Below, one piece after another: positions 27,362 to 36,668 of a stretch of DNA of 64,000 nt. Position numbers and translations under genes: made by a program. Each line of letters begins with the position of its first letter. Position 1 is the first letter of the stretch. The DNA comes from an uncultured Bacteroidales bacterium (GTDB lineage: Bacteria > Bacteroidota > Bacteroidia > Bacteroidales > Bacteroidaceae): NCBI GenBank assembly GCA_902760965.1, contig CACWIN010000003.1, positions 1 to 64,000 of the forward strand. The letters are read 5' to 3'. The notes under the pieces are model-generated. The model was not told the origin of the DNA. It did not search any database and saw nothing but the letters and a program-made list of their open reading frames with translations.

Positions 27362-28224
27362 CAACAATCAAGAAATCGGCATTGGGCAGAGGCCTTGATG
27401 CCCTGATATCACCAGACCTGATCAATCCCCAGGGGTCATCGTCAATAAACGAGATACCCTTGGAACAGATACATGCCAACCCTGACCAGCCTCGCCGCGA
27501 CTTTGACAAGGAGGGTCTTGAGGAACTTGCCAAATCACTCCATGAGATAGGCATTATCCAGCCAATCACCCTCCGAAAGGTAAAAGAGGGAGACTATCAG
27601 ATAATTGCCGGTGAACGCCGTTTTCGTGCCGCCGGGTTAGCCGGACTTAAGACAATTCCGGCCTATATCCGTACTGCCGATGACGAGAATGTAATGGCAA
27701 TGGCGCTTATAGAGAACGTTCAGCGTGAAGACCTTAACTCCATGGAGGTAGCACTTGCATGCCAGAATCTGCTGGAGGTCTATAAAATGACTCAGGAGCA
27801 GCTCAGTACACGGATTGGAAAGAATCGCGCCACAATTGCAAACTACATACGTCTGTTAAGACTGCCTGCCGAAATCCAGGTAGCCCTAAAGAACAGGCAG
27901 ATAGATATGGGACACGCCCGCGCCCTTCTGGCAATTGACAACCCGGTAAAACAGCTCCGACTGTTCCACGAGCTCACCAAGTACGGTTACTCCGTCCGTA
28001 TGGTTGAGCAGAAAGCCCGTCAAATGAACGAGGGCCGTGCCAAAGCTCCAAAGACCGATGCCGATAACGCATTGGCCCCGATAGGCCGTCAAATATCCCG
28101 ATGCCTTGGCGCCCCGGTCAAACTTAAGACAAGTGCCAACGGAAAAGGAAGCATTAGCATAACGTTCAAGAACCAGGAAGACCTTACGCGTCTGATGCAA
28201 ATCTTTGACCAACTAAAAAAATGA
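27358..28224 (+). CDS. parB: Chromosome partitioning protein ParB
   Basis: This 288-residue ParB/Noc CTPase has the N-terminal ParB core (IPLEQIHANPDQPRRDF) with GERRFRAAGLAGL. NVQREDLNSMEVA follows, then the helix-turn-helix (LSTRIGKNRATIANYIRLLRL) and a C-terminal dimerisation domain. It binds parS sites; no good parS was found in this window. It overlaps parA and the DUF5683 gene by ATGA on each side. Confidence 0.96.
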   Translation: MTTIKKSALGRGLDALISPDLINPQGSSSINEIPLEQIHANPDQPRRDFDKEGLEELAKSLHEIGIIQPITLRKVKEGDYQIIAGERRFRAAGLAGLKTIPAYIRTADDENVMAMALIENVQREDLNSMEVALACQNLLEVYKMTQEQLSTRIGKNRATIANYIRLLRLPAEIQVALKNRQIDMGHARALLAIDNPVKQLRLFHELTKYGYSVRMVEQKARQMNEGRAKAPKTDADNALAPIGRQISRCLGAPVKLKTSANGKGSISITFKNQEDLTRLMQIFDQLKK

Positions 28225-29018
28225 CCGCACACTCTGCAATAAAAACAGTTCTGTTGCTGCTTGTGGCAACTCTCCTTTCGGCTCCTGTCCGTTCACAGGA
28301 TACCGTCAGTATAAGGAGTGCCTTGGTTGACAGTCTGTACCGGTCACTGAACGATACCGCCGCATGGAACAACCAGCTGGAGTTTGTAAGGAATATCACA
28401 TTTGACCAGGTAAATGATTCCGATCTTGTAAGAGTTCAGGAAGAAATGATTGTCCTGGAACAGCCCAGACTTAAATGGCGTGACAAGGAAAGAATGGAAC
28501 TAGACCGTCTGGAACGTGAAATCACAGCCTGGGAGCCTGATCCACGAAAAGCCGTCTGGCTGTCACTGCTTATCCCCGGCGGAGGACAGATATACAATCA
28601 CAAATACTGGAAACTGCCTATAGTTTACGGCGGATTTGTAGGATGCATTTATGCCCTTACATGGAATCAGTCCACCTATACGGATTACCAGAACGCTTAT
28701 GTTGACATAATGGACGATGATCCCAACACCAAGAGTTACGAGGATTTCCTTCCGCCTCACTATGAGATTGACACAAGCATGATGGACTGGCTCAAGGAGG
28801 TTTTCCGCCAGAGAAAGGACAAATACCGCCGATACCGCGACCTGAGTATCTTTGCCTTTATGGGAATGTACCTGGTAGCGACTATCGATGCTTATGTTGA
28901 TGCCGAGCTGTCACATTTTGACATATCCCCCAACCTTAGCATGACAGTTGAGCCCAACTTAATGATTGACCACAGGGGTGCTCCCACTGCGGGTTTCTCT
29001 TTAGCGTTTAATTTCTGA
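28221..29018 (+). CDS. DUF5683 family envelope protein
   Basis: This 265-residue protein has a signal peptide (to about VRSQD). The domain is marked by PDPRKAVWLSLLIPGGGQIYN, KLPIVYGGFVG and YRRYRDLSIFAFMGMYLV, with two or three hydrophobic segments in the second half. The family is restricted to Bacteroidetes and its function is not known. The gene is regularly found between parB and a lytic transglycosylase, as here, with one-base (TGATG) coupling to the next gene. Confidence 0.85.
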   Translation: MTAHSAIKTVLLLLVATLLSAPVRSQDTVSIRSALVDSLYRSLNDTAAWNNQLEFVRNITFDQVNDSDLVRVQEEMIVLEQPRLKWRDKERMELDRLEREITAWEPDPRKAVWLSLLIPGGGQIYNHKYWKLPIVYGGFVGCIYALTWNQSTYTDYQNAYVDIMDDDPNTKSYEDFLPPHYEIDTSMMDWLKEVFRQRKDKYRRYRDLSIFAFMGMYLVATIDAYVDAELSHFDISPNLSMTVEPNLMIDHRGAPTAGFSLAFNF

Positions 29019-30325
29019 TGGACGGAAAGAGAAGGACTTTGGCGTTGGCTTTGGCGTTGGCTTTGGCGTTGGCTGGCAGTAAGGCATCGGCACAAGAGCC
29101 TGACGAGATGCCGTTTGCCCTACAGGACAGCATATTTGTAATGGACAGTACGGCCGTTTGCACCGACTCCCTTACCGTGGAGTTCCCGGAGAGCATGGAC
29201 TTTGATGTTGACAGCCTTATGGGAATGTGGTTTGCCAAACATTACATCAGTTATGATGAAGAGTGTCTGGAAAGTTCCGTCAATCCCAAATTCAGCGATA
29301 CTGTCTATGCGGAACGTCTCAGTTCCCTGCCCACAATAGTGGAGATGCCTTACAACTACATTACACGTAACTCCATTGATGCATATATGGGCCGCAACCG
29401 CAAGGTAATTGCATTTGCTCTTGCCATGCTCCCCATTTACGAGGACCTGTTTGTTGAGGCGCTTATCAAATACAACGTTCCGTTGGAACTCAAATATCTG
29501 CCTATAGTTGAATCGGCCCTTAAGCCCAAGGCTTACTCACGTGCCGGTGCAGCTGGTATGTGGCAGTTCATATACAGTACCGGCCGTAAATACGGACTCT
29601 ATGTGAACAGTCTGGTCGATGACCGGTATGATATTGCCAAGGCGTCCGATGCCGCCGCACGTCATTTACGTGACCTTTACGATATGTTCGGCGACTGGTC
29701 GCTTGCAATATCGGCCTACAACTGCGGTCCCGGCAACGTTACCAAGGCCATAACCCGGTCGGGCGGCAAGCACAGTTTCTGGGATCTGTATCCTTATCTG
29801 CCACGCGAGACACGCGGTTATCTGCCGGCGTTCATCGCGGTAAACTACGCAATGAGTTTCTATAAGGAGCATGGAATATGTCCCATGACATCGACCATTA
29901 CGCCTCAGACCGATACCCTGCACATAAATCACAACCTTCACGTAGGACAGCTCATTCATTATAGCGGAATAAGCCAGGATGAGTTCAATGCCCTTAACCC
30001 GCAGTATCTTACCGAAGTTATTCCCGGAGCCTACCGCACATGTGTGGTTACGCTTCCGCAACAGTATATTACACCGTTGGTTCAGGCAGGAGATTCCCTT
30101 TACGAATACGAAAAGGAAAAGTACTTTCCAAAAGCCAAACTGGCCTACATTGATGACGATATGAAAAACCGCATCACCTATGTGACCCACAAGATCAAAT
30201 CGGGTGAAACGCTTGGAAGTATTGCCATCAAGTACCATACCACGGTCAAGAACATAAAGAACTGGAATAACCTTAAGAGTGACAATATCAGGGCCGGAAA
30301 AACCCTGAGGATATATAACAGGTAA
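29018..30325 (+). CDS. MltD-like membrane-bound lytic transglycosylase with LysM
   Basis: This 435-residue murein hydrolase has an unusual signal peptide. After MDGKRRT its core is six Leu-Ala pairs encoded by three perfect 12-bp DNA repeats (29039-29074). The SLT domain follows (about 140-290), with ELKYLPIVESALKPKAYSR (catalytic Glu), GAAGMWQFI, DRYDIAKASDAAARHL and AISAYNCGPGNV. The C-terminal LysM (about 386-434, KIKSGETLGSIAIKYHT) binds glycan chains. It cleaves peptidoglycan with 1,6-anhydro product formation. Confidence 0.92.
   Translation: MDGKRRTLALALALALALAGSKASAQEPDEMPFALQDSIFVMDSTAVCTDSLTVEFPESMDFDVDSLMGMWFAKHYISYDEECLESSVNPKFSDTVYAERLSSLPTIVEMPYNYITRNSIDAYMGRNRKVIAFALAMLPIYEDLFVEALIKYNVPLELKYLPIVESALKPKAYSRAGAAGMWQFIYSTGRKYGLYVNSLVDDRYDIAKASDAAARHLRDLYDMFGDWSLAISAYNCGPGNVTKAITRSGGKHSFWDLYPYLPRETRGYLPAFIAVNYAMSFYKEHGICPMTSTITPQTDTLHINHNLHVGQLIHYSGISQDEFNALNPQYLTEVIPGAYRTCVVTLPQQYITPLVQAGDSLYEYEKEKYFPKAKLAYIDDDMKNRITYVTHKIKSGETLGSIAIKYHTTVKNIKNWNNLKSDNIRAGKTLRIYNR
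29039..29074 (+). repeat. Three perfect 12-bp TTGGCGTTGGCT direct repeats in coding sequence
   Basis: The unit TTGGCGTTGGCT occurs three times without a mismatch at 29039, 29051 and 29063. Each unit encodes Leu-Ala-Leu-Ala in the signal peptide of the lytic transglycosylase. The same unit is the arm of the intergenic palindrome at 11210-11301. Gain or loss of one unit keeps the frame but lengthens or shortens the hydrophobic core by four residues. Confidence 0.95.
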
Positions 30326-30345
30326 CGTTTTAAAGTTCAGGCAAG

Positions 30346-32589
30346 ATGAGTGAAGATAATCTTTTTTCGCCCGATGAAGAGAGACTCATAGATGAGGCCT
30401 TCCAGCATCTGATTGATTCCTATCTCCAGACCAAACACCGCAAAAAGGTGGAGATAATTACCAAAGCGTTCCAGTTTGCCCGCCAGGCACACAAGGGAGT
30501 ACGCCGCCACTCCGGCGAACCGTACATTATGCACCCTCTAGCCGTGGCACAGATAGTATGCTCCGAGATCGGGCTCGGATCAACATCAATCTGTTCCGCC
30601 CTGCTGCACGACGTGGTTGAGGATACTGACTATACTACCGATGACATAAAGAACGTATTCGGTTCCAAGATTGCGCAGATAGTTGACGGCCTGACCAAGA
30701 TTGCTGGTGGCATATTCGGCGACAAGGCATCGGCCCAGGCAGAGAACTTCAAAAAGCTGCTGCTCACCATGAATGACGATATCCGCGTCATTCTCATTAA
30801 GATTGCCGACCGCCTGCACAACATGCGCACCCTTGACAGCATGCAGCCGCGCAAACAGTACAAGATAGCAGGTGAGACTCTTTATATTTACGCTCCTCTG
30901 GCTTACCGTCTGGGACTGAACAAGATCAAGTCCGAACTTGAAGACCTGAGTTTCAAGTACGAGCATCCGGCCGAATACAAGGACATACAGCAAAAACTGT
31001 CATTTTCACGCGAGGAACTGAACAACATATACGAAGAATTTACATCTCCCATTGCCGAAAAGCTGGATTCGCTGGGCATTACCTACAATATGTTCGGCCG
31101 CATAAAATCCCCCTACTCCATATGGAAAAAGATGAACAAGAACAATCTTACCTTTGATGAGGTTTATGATATTCTTGCCGTCCGTATCATATTTGATCCG
31201 GTTTCGCCCGATCAGGAGCAGAGTGAATGTTTTGACATTTATCTGGCTCTTACCAAGATTTACAAGTCACATCCGGACCGTCTGCGCGACTGGGTTACCC
31301 ACCCCAAGGCAAACGGCTACCAGGCCCTTCACGTTACCCTTATGAGTAATTCCGGTCAATGGGTCGAGGTACAGATTCGCAGCCGCCGAATGAACGATAT
31401 AGCCGAGCAGGGTATTGCCGCCCACTGGAAATACAAGGACGCCACTTCGTTTGAGAACGACGGAAGCGAACTTACCCATTGGCTTGAAACTATCAAGGAG
31501 ATTCTTGAGGATCCGCAGCCGGACTCAATGGACTTTCTGGATACCATAAAGCTTAACCTTTACTCATCCGAAATCTTCATCTTTACTCCAAAAGGCGAGT
31601 TGCGTACCATGCCGCAGGGCAGTACGGTGCTGGATTTTGCGTTTACCATCCATACATACATGGGCACCAACTGCATAGGCGCCAAGGTAAACCACAAGCT
31701 GGAAGCAATAAACTACGAGCTTAAGAGCGGCGACCAGGTTGAGATTCTTACATCAAAGAGCCAGAAACTGAATCCTGAATGGCTGGATTTTGTGACCACC
31801 GCCAAGGCCCGCGGAAAGATAAAGCAGCTGTTGCGTAAGGAGGAGCGCGCAAACCAGAAATTCGGCGAGGCCATATTCCATGAGTTTCTTGAAAAAGAGG
31901 AGGCACAGATTGACTCGGACAAGATGGAGCGTATCTGCAATCTGCACGGCCTTAAGAACCGTGACGAGCTGATGATTGCCCTTGGCCAGAAAAAGATAAT
32001 ACTGGGCGATGCCGAACGGAACATTGTAAAGGGCGACAGCAGCAGTTGGTACAAACGGTTCTGGTCATCGTTCTCTACATCATCGTCTTCATCGGCCAAA
32101 GACAAAGACCAGGAGCAGACCGATGCCAAGGATGTAGACCTTAAAAAGGTGCTTATCATTAACGATGTTGACATGCATAAATACACGTTTGCATCGTGCT
32201 GCCATCCCGTACCCGGCGACTCCGTCCTGGGATTCATTGATGACAGGGGGCATATTACAATTCACAAGCGCAAATGTGAGGTTGCAAACAAACTAAAATC
32301 CGCAAAAGGCAACCGCATTCTTACGGTGGAATGGCAGATTGAGAACAGTCTGTTCCCCGTAACCATCTATATTAAAGGCCTGGACAGCATTGGAACGCTG
32401 AGCAAGGTTACCGATATAATATCGGGCAAGATGAACGTAAACATAAACAAGCTTGTAATTGAATCAAAAGAGGGCCTGTTTGAGGGAACAATAAGCATTA
32501 TGGTCCACCGCCTGACTGACGTGGAGACAATTCAGAAAGAGCTCAAAAAGATAAAGAATATTACAACGGTTGCCCGCAAGGAGGAGTAG
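30346..32589 (+). CDS. RelA/SpoT (p)ppGpp synthetase/hydrolase
   Basis: This 747-residue long RSH protein opens with an HD hydrolase domain (YIMHPLAVAQI, ALLHDVVEDTDYTTDD). The synthetase domain follows (GRIKSPYSIWKKM, LAVRIIFDP, HPKANGYQALHVTL, VEVQIRSRRMNDIAEQG). Then come TGS (IFIFTPKGELRTMPQGSTVLDFAF), a Cys-containing helical region (FASCCHPVPGDSVLGF) and a C-terminal ACT domain. The HD motif is intact, so it probably both makes and degrades the alarmone. It is last in the parA-led operon. Its 3' end overlaps the opposite-strand merR-like gene by 29 bp. Confidence 0.94.
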   Translation: MSEDNLFSPDEERLIDEAFQHLIDSYLQTKHRKKVEIITKAFQFARQAHKGVRRHSGEPYIMHPLAVAQIVCSEIGLGSTSICSALLHDVVEDTDYTTDDIKNVFGSKIAQIVDGLTKIAGGIFGDKASAQAENFKKLLLTMNDDIRVILIKIADRLHNMRTLDSMQPRKQYKIAGETLYIYAPLAYRLGLNKIKSELEDLSFKYEHPAEYKDIQQKLSFSREELNNIYEEFTSPIAEKLDSLGITYNMFGRIKSPYSIWKKMNKNNLTFDEVYDILAVRIIFDPVSPDQEQSECFDIYLALTKIYKSHPDRLRDWVTHPKANGYQALHVTLMSNSGQWVEVQIRSRRMNDIAEQGIAAHWKYKDATSFENDGSELTHWLETIKEILEDPQPDSMDFLDTIKLNLYSSEIFIFTPKGELRTMPQGSTVLDFAFTIHTYMGTNCIGAKVNHKLEAINYELKSGDQVEILTSKSQKLNPEWLDFVTTAKARGKIKQLLRKEERANQKFGEAIFHEFLEKEEAQIDSDKMERICNLHGLKNRDELMIALGQKKIILGDAERNIVKGDSSSWYKRFWSSFSTSSSSSAKDKDQEQTDAKDVDLKKVLIINDVDMHKYTFASCCHPVPGDSVLGFIDDRGHITIHKRKCEVANKLKSAKGNRILTVEWQIENSLFPVTIYIKGLDSIGTLSKVTDIISGKMNVNINKLVIESKEGLFEGTISIMVHRLTDVETIQKELKKIKNITTVARKEE

Positions 32590-32929
32590 CGTTCAGCTCA
32601 TCAAGCAAAGCAATCAGTTCCTGACGCACGCCCTTAAGACGCTCCACAATCTCATGAGTGTCAAGTGCAGTATCCTTGGGGTTCTCCTTTAAACGGACCT
32701 GAGCACCCTTTATGGTCAAGGATTTTTCCTTTACCAGGTGGTTTACCCTTTTTATCTGCTCAATATCGGCAGCCGTATAATGACGTATGCCTTTGGCATT
32801 CTTTTTGGGAGCTATCTCCTTAAACTCCTTTTCCCAGTAACGCAGTGTACTGTCAGGTATGCCAAGCATATCCGAAACCTCCTTTATGGAGTAATACTTT
32901 TTTAGTTCCTTGTTGGGATTGAGTGCCAT
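32561..32929 (-). CDS. MerR-family regulator (short)
   Basis: This 122-residue protein has an N-terminal MerR helix-turn-helix (YYSIKEVSDMLGIPDSTLRYWEKEF, then HYTAADIEQIKRVNHLVKEK). A short coiled-coil tail follows, without a sensor domain. It likely binds DNA as a dimer; target and signal are unknown. It sits 15 bp downstream of the M23 peptidase gene in the same direction. Its C-terminal codons overlap antisense the relA/spoT end by 29 bp. Confidence 0.88.
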   Translation of the reverse strand: MALNPNKELKKYYSIKEVSDMLGIPDSTLRYWEKEFKEIAPKKNAKGIRHYTAADIEQIKRVNHLVKEKSLTIKGAQVRLKENPKDTALDTHEIVERLKGVRQELIALLDELNATPPCGQPL

Positions 32930-32944
32930 ATCAGTAGTCTTTTT

Positions 32945-33913
32945 TTAGTCAAATATCTTTCCGTGATTCTCGGCCAGGCTTATCATCTCCTCGTACTGGT
33001 CGGCGTCCAGGTCCATAAAGTAGTAATTGATCGGGTTTACATCCTTGTTGCCTATCCAGACTTCGTAATGAACATGAGGGCCGGTGCTCTTGCCTGTTGA
33101 GCCAGCCTTACCTATCTCCTCACTGCGTACTACATTCTGACCCTCCTTTACCAGAATCTTGCTTAGATGGGCGTATCGGGTCTTGTAACCATAACCATGG
33201 TCAATCTCAACCAGATTGCCGTAACCCGATTTCCACTTGGCAAACACCACCTTTCCGTTGCCAGTAGCATATACAGGAGTACCGGTATCACACGAAAAAT
33301 CCATGCCGTGGTGAAAATTACGGGTATGATAAATGGGGTCCGAACGGTAACCGTAACCCGATGCTGTGCGTTTAAGATCCCTGTTTGAAACCGGTTGGAT
33401 TGCAGGAATGCAGGCCAGTTTGTTTTCCTGCTCACGTGACAGTTCTATCACCTCATCAAACGAGCGGGTCTGCATGTACAGCTTTTTTTCGAGTAGGTCA
33501 ACCTTTTGCGATGTGTTTACTACCAGTTCGGCATTTGACATATCGGTAAGTTCGGCATAACGGTTGGTGCCGTTAAAACTGGCCTTGCGGGCAGCCTCAG
33601 GGTATGGATCGGCCTCCAACAGGACTCGGTACAGGTTGTCATCACGCTCCTCTATGTCATGCAGAACAAGCAGCGCATCATCGACCTTATGTGAAAGTAC
33701 GCTGTATTGTGACTGCAGGCGGCTGTTCTCCTCCAAAAGGTCACCCACCTGAGGTGTGCTTATCACAAACCAGTAAACAATAAAAAAGACTCCGCCAAGC
33801 AGGACAGACAACAGCAAACGCCAGAACCATGATGAAAGCCTCTGGCCAAATGTGGGGAATACCCTGCGGTAAACCCTGTGCTGCGGATCGTACTGATAGT
33901 AAATCTTTCTCAT
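32945..33913 (-). CDS. M23 family (LytM) peptidoglycan endopeptidase
   Basis: This 322-residue protein has a membrane anchor at about 27-48, a periplasmic coiled-coil stretch (about 60-150) and a C-terminal M23 domain. The domain has HHGMDFSCDTGTPVYA (zinc His/Asp), YGNLVEIDHGYGYKTRYAHLS and STGPHVHYEVW (HxH). It cuts or regulates cutting of peptide cross-links; all zinc ligands are present, so it is probably active. I chose the ATG at 33913 (MRKIYYQYDPQH) over the upstream ATG at 33967, because the latter overlaps the alaS promoter. Confidence 0.92.
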   Translation of the reverse strand: MRKIYYQYDPQHRVYRRVFPTFGQRLSSWFWRLLLSVLLGGVFFIVYWFVISTPQVGDLLEENSRLQSQYSVLSHKVDDALLVLHDIEERDDNLYRVLLEADPYPEAARKASFNGTNRYAELTDMSNAELVVNTSQKVDLLEKKLYMQTRSFDEVIELSREQENKLACIPAIQPVSNRDLKRTASGYGYRSDPIYHTRNFHHGMDFSCDTGTPVYATGNGKVVFAKWKSGYGNLVEIDHGYGYKTRYAHLSKILVKEGQNVVRSEEIGKAGSTGKSTGPHVHYEVWIGNKDVNPINYYFMDLDADQYEEMISLAENHGKIFD

Positions 33914-33951
33914 TATCTTGTTGCAACACGCAAAAGTAGCGAAAAAAGTAG

Positions 33952-33959
33952 TACCTTCG
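33952..33959 (+). promoter_or_regulatory. -7 box before alaS
   Basis: TACCTTCG followed by CAAA fits the TAnnTTTG pattern with the TTCG variant seen at four other places in the window. It lies 32 bp before the alaS ATG, in the 77-bp divergent gap with the M23 peptidase gene. Confidence 0.45.
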
Positions 33960-33990
33960 CAAACCAATTGCGAAATACATTTTTAAAGAT

Positions 33991-36600
33991 ATGATGACAG
34001 CTAAGGAAATACGTGATTCCTTTAAGAGTTTCTTTGAGAGCAAAGAACATCTTATAGTCCCTTCAGCACCCATGGTGGTCAAGGATGACCCCACACTCAT
34101 GTTCACAAATGCCGGAATGAACCAGTTCAAGGATATCATTCTGGGCAACCGTGCGCCCAAGAGCCGCCGCGTAGCCGACTCGCAGAAGTGCCTGCGTGTA
34201 AGCGGCAAGCACAATGACCTGGAGGAGGTAGGTCACGATACCTATCACCACACCATGTTTGAGATGCTGGGCAACTGGTCTTTCGGTGACTATTTCAAGA
34301 AAGAGGCTATCAGCTGGGCATGGGAGTATCTGGTAGATGTCCTCAAGCTGGACCCCAAGAACCTTTACGCCACTGTATTTGAGGGCAGCAAGGAGGAGGG
34401 TTTGGAGCGCGACAACGAGGCCGCTGCCATCTGGGAGCAGTTCCTGCCTAAGGATCATATCCTTAACGGTAACAAGCACGACAACTTCTGGGAGATGGGT
34501 GATACCGGCCCCTGCGGCCCCTGCAGTGAGATCCATATGGATTCACGCTCCGATGAGGAGAAGGCCAAGGTACCCGGCCGCGACCTTGTAAACAAGGACC
34601 ACCCCCAGGTAATTGAGATATGGAACCTGGTGTTCATGCAGTTCAACCGCAAGGCTGACCACTCACTGGAGCCCCTGCCCGCCAAGGTGATCGATACCGG
34701 CATGGGATTTGAGCGTCTGGTACGCACCCTGCAGGGCAAGCAGTCAAACTATGACACCGATGTATTCCAGCCCATCATCAAGCAGATTGGCGCACTGACA
34801 GGTAAAGAGTACGGCAAGGATGAGAAGGTTGACATAGCCATGCGCGTAGTTGCCGACCATATCCGCACCATTGCATTCAGCATCACTGACGGCCAGCTGC
34901 CTTCAAACGCCAAGGCCGGTTACGTTATCCGCCGCATATTGCGTCGTGCAGTACGTTACGCCTACACGTTCCTGGGCCAGAAAGAGGCATTCCTGTACAA
35001 GCTGCTGCCCGTGCTGATTGACAACATGGGTGACGCCTACCCCGAACTCCAGGCACAAAAGACTCTCATAGAGAAGGTCATCATTGAGGAGGAGGAGTCG
35101 TTCCTGCGTACCCTTGAGACCGGCATCAAGCTCCTTGACAAGGTTATGGCCGATACCAAGGCCGCCAAGAGCACAGTCATCAGCGGCGTGAACGCATTCA
35201 CGCTCTACGATACCTACGGATTCCCGCTTGACCTTACCGAGCTTATCCTGCGTGAAAACGGCATGACCGTGAACATCGATGAGTTCAATGAGGAGATGGC
35301 CAAGCAGAAAGCTCGCGCCCGCAACGCCGCCGCCGTTGAGAACGGAGACTGGGTTGTACTTAAGGAGGGTGAGACTGAGTTTGTAGGTTATGACTTCACT
35401 GAGTATGAGACATCAATCCTGCGCTACCGCGAGGTTAAGCAAAAGAGCGGCGTAATATACCAGATTGTTCTGGACAAGACCCCGTTCTATGCCGAGATGG
35501 GTGGTCAGGTTGGTGACCAGGGCGTAATTGTAAGCGAATTTGAGACAATCGATATAATTGACACCAAGAAAGAGAACGGCCTGCCCGTTCACATAACCAA
35601 AAAGCTGCCACAGCACCCCGAGGCTCCCATGATGGCTTGCGTTGATACCGACAAGCGTCACGCCTGCGAGGCCAACCATACCGCAACCCACCTCCTTGAC
35701 GAGGCACTGCGTGAGGTTCTGGGTTCTCATGTTGAGCAAAAGGGTTCACTGGTAACCCCCGATGGCCTGCGTTTTGACTTCTCTCACTTCCAGAAAGTGA
35801 CCGATGAGGAGCTGCGTCAGGTGGAGCGTTTAGTCAACGAGAAGATCCGCGAGGACCTGCCCTTGCAGGAGCATCGTGACCTGCCTATCGAGGAGGCCAA
35901 AAAGCTGGGCGCAATTGCACTTTTCGGCGAAAAATACGGTGATAAGGTACGTGTAGTACAGTTCGGTCAGTCAATAGAGTTCTGCGGTGGCGTGCATGCC
36001 GCATCGACCGGCCGCATAGGTATGTTCAAGATAGTATCCGAGAGTTCAATCGCAGCCGGTGTACGCCGTATAGAGGCTCTGACCGGTTCTGCCGTTGAGG
36101 AGATGCTCTACTCTTACCAGGATTCAATGAACAACCTTAAGGCCCTGCTTCCCGGTACATCGGTTGAGGCATCGGTCAAGAAGGCACTCGATGAGAACTC
36201 AGCCCTTAAGAAACAGGTTGAAGAGTTCATGAAACAGAAAACAGCTCAGCTTAAGGATGACCTTATAAAACAATCTAAGGATATTAACGGAATAAAGGTA
36301 ATAAGCACCGTCATCTCTGCAAGTGCAGCTATGGTCAAGGATCTGGTATTCGGTATCCGTGGAGAGCAGACACAGAACACACTTGTAATTGTGGGCAGTG
36401 AGGAGAACGGCAAGCCAATGATTACCGTAAGCGTAAGCGAGGACCTTACATCACGCTTCAATGCCGGTCAGATGGTCCGCGAGGCTGCCAAGCTCATCCA
36501 AGGCGGTGGCGGCGGCCAGCCCCACTACGCAACTGCCGGTGGTAAGAACCCCGACGGCCTCAATGCCGCAGTAGAATCCATCATCAAGACCATCGGATAA
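33991..36600 (+). CDS. alaS: Alanyl-tRNA synthetase
   Basis: This 869-residue class II synthetase has the N-terminal catalytic domain ([34 protein letters not shown]). The editing domain has [12 protein letters not shown] and the [10 protein letters not shown] zinc site that clears Ser/Gly-tRNA(Ala). The C-terminal DHHA1 region has [14 protein letters not shown]. Length is normal. Codon use is strongly biased (GAG, CTG, GGC), as expected for a highly expressed gene. Start may be the first or second Met (33991 or 33994). Confidence 0.97.
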   Translation: MMTAKEIRDSFKSFFESKEHLIVPSAPMVVKDDPTLMFTNAGMNQFKDIILGNRAPKSRRVADSQKCLRVSGKHNDLEEVGHDTYHHTMFEMLGNWSFGDYFKKEAISWAWEYLVDVLKLDPKNLYATVFEGSKEEGLERDNEAAAIWEQFLPKDHILNGNKHDNFWEMGDTGPCGPCSEIHMDSRSDEEKAKVPGRDLVNKDHPQVIEIWNLVFMQFNRKADHSLEPLPAKVIDTGMGFERLVRTLQGKQSNYDTDVFQPIIKQIGALTGKEYGKDEKVDIAMRVVADHIRTIAFSITDGQLPSNAKAGYVIRRILRRAVRYAYTFLGQKEAFLYKLLPVLIDNMGDAYPELQAQKTLIEKVIIEEEESFLRTLETGIKLLDKVMADTKAAKSTVISGVNAFTLYDTYGFPLDLTELILRENGMTVNIDEFNEEMAKQKARARNAAAVENGDWVVLKEGETEFVGYDFTEYETSILRYREVKQKSGVIYQIVLDKTPFYAEMGGQVGDQGVIVSEFETIDIIDTKKENGLPVHITKKLPQHPEAPMMACVDTDKRHACEANHTATHLLDEALREVLGSHVEQKGSLVTPDGLRFDFSHFQKVTDEELRQVERLVNEKIREDLPLQEHRDLPIEEAKKLGAIALFGEKYGDKVRVVQFGQSIEFCGGVHAASTGRIGMFKIVSESSIAAGVRRIEALTGSAVEEMLYSYQDSMNNLKALLPGTSVEASVKKALDENSALKKQVEEFMKQKTAQLKDDLIKQSKDINGIKVISTVISASAAMVKDLVFGIRGEQTQNTLVIVGSEENGKPMITVSVSEDLTSRFNAGQMVREAAKLIQGGGGGQPHYATAGGKNPDGLNAAVESIIKTIG

Positions 36601-36607
36601 GCCATCC

Positions 36608-36650
36608 AGAGGGGCACAAAAGGGACGGTTCTTTTTGTGCCCCTCTTTTT
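36608..36650. terminator. GCACAAA palindrome terminator after alaS
   Basis: A 14-bp perfect stem, AGAGGGGCACAAAA (36608-36621) with TTTTGTGCCCCTCT (36633-36646), is followed by TTTT. It begins 7 bp after the alaS stop and serves the convergent helicase gene as well. The loop GGGACGGTTC is shared with the copy at 57287-57321. Related shorter copies are at 15007 and 16362. Confidence 0.9.
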
Positions 36651-36668
36651 TGGGGAGAACTTTTGTGA

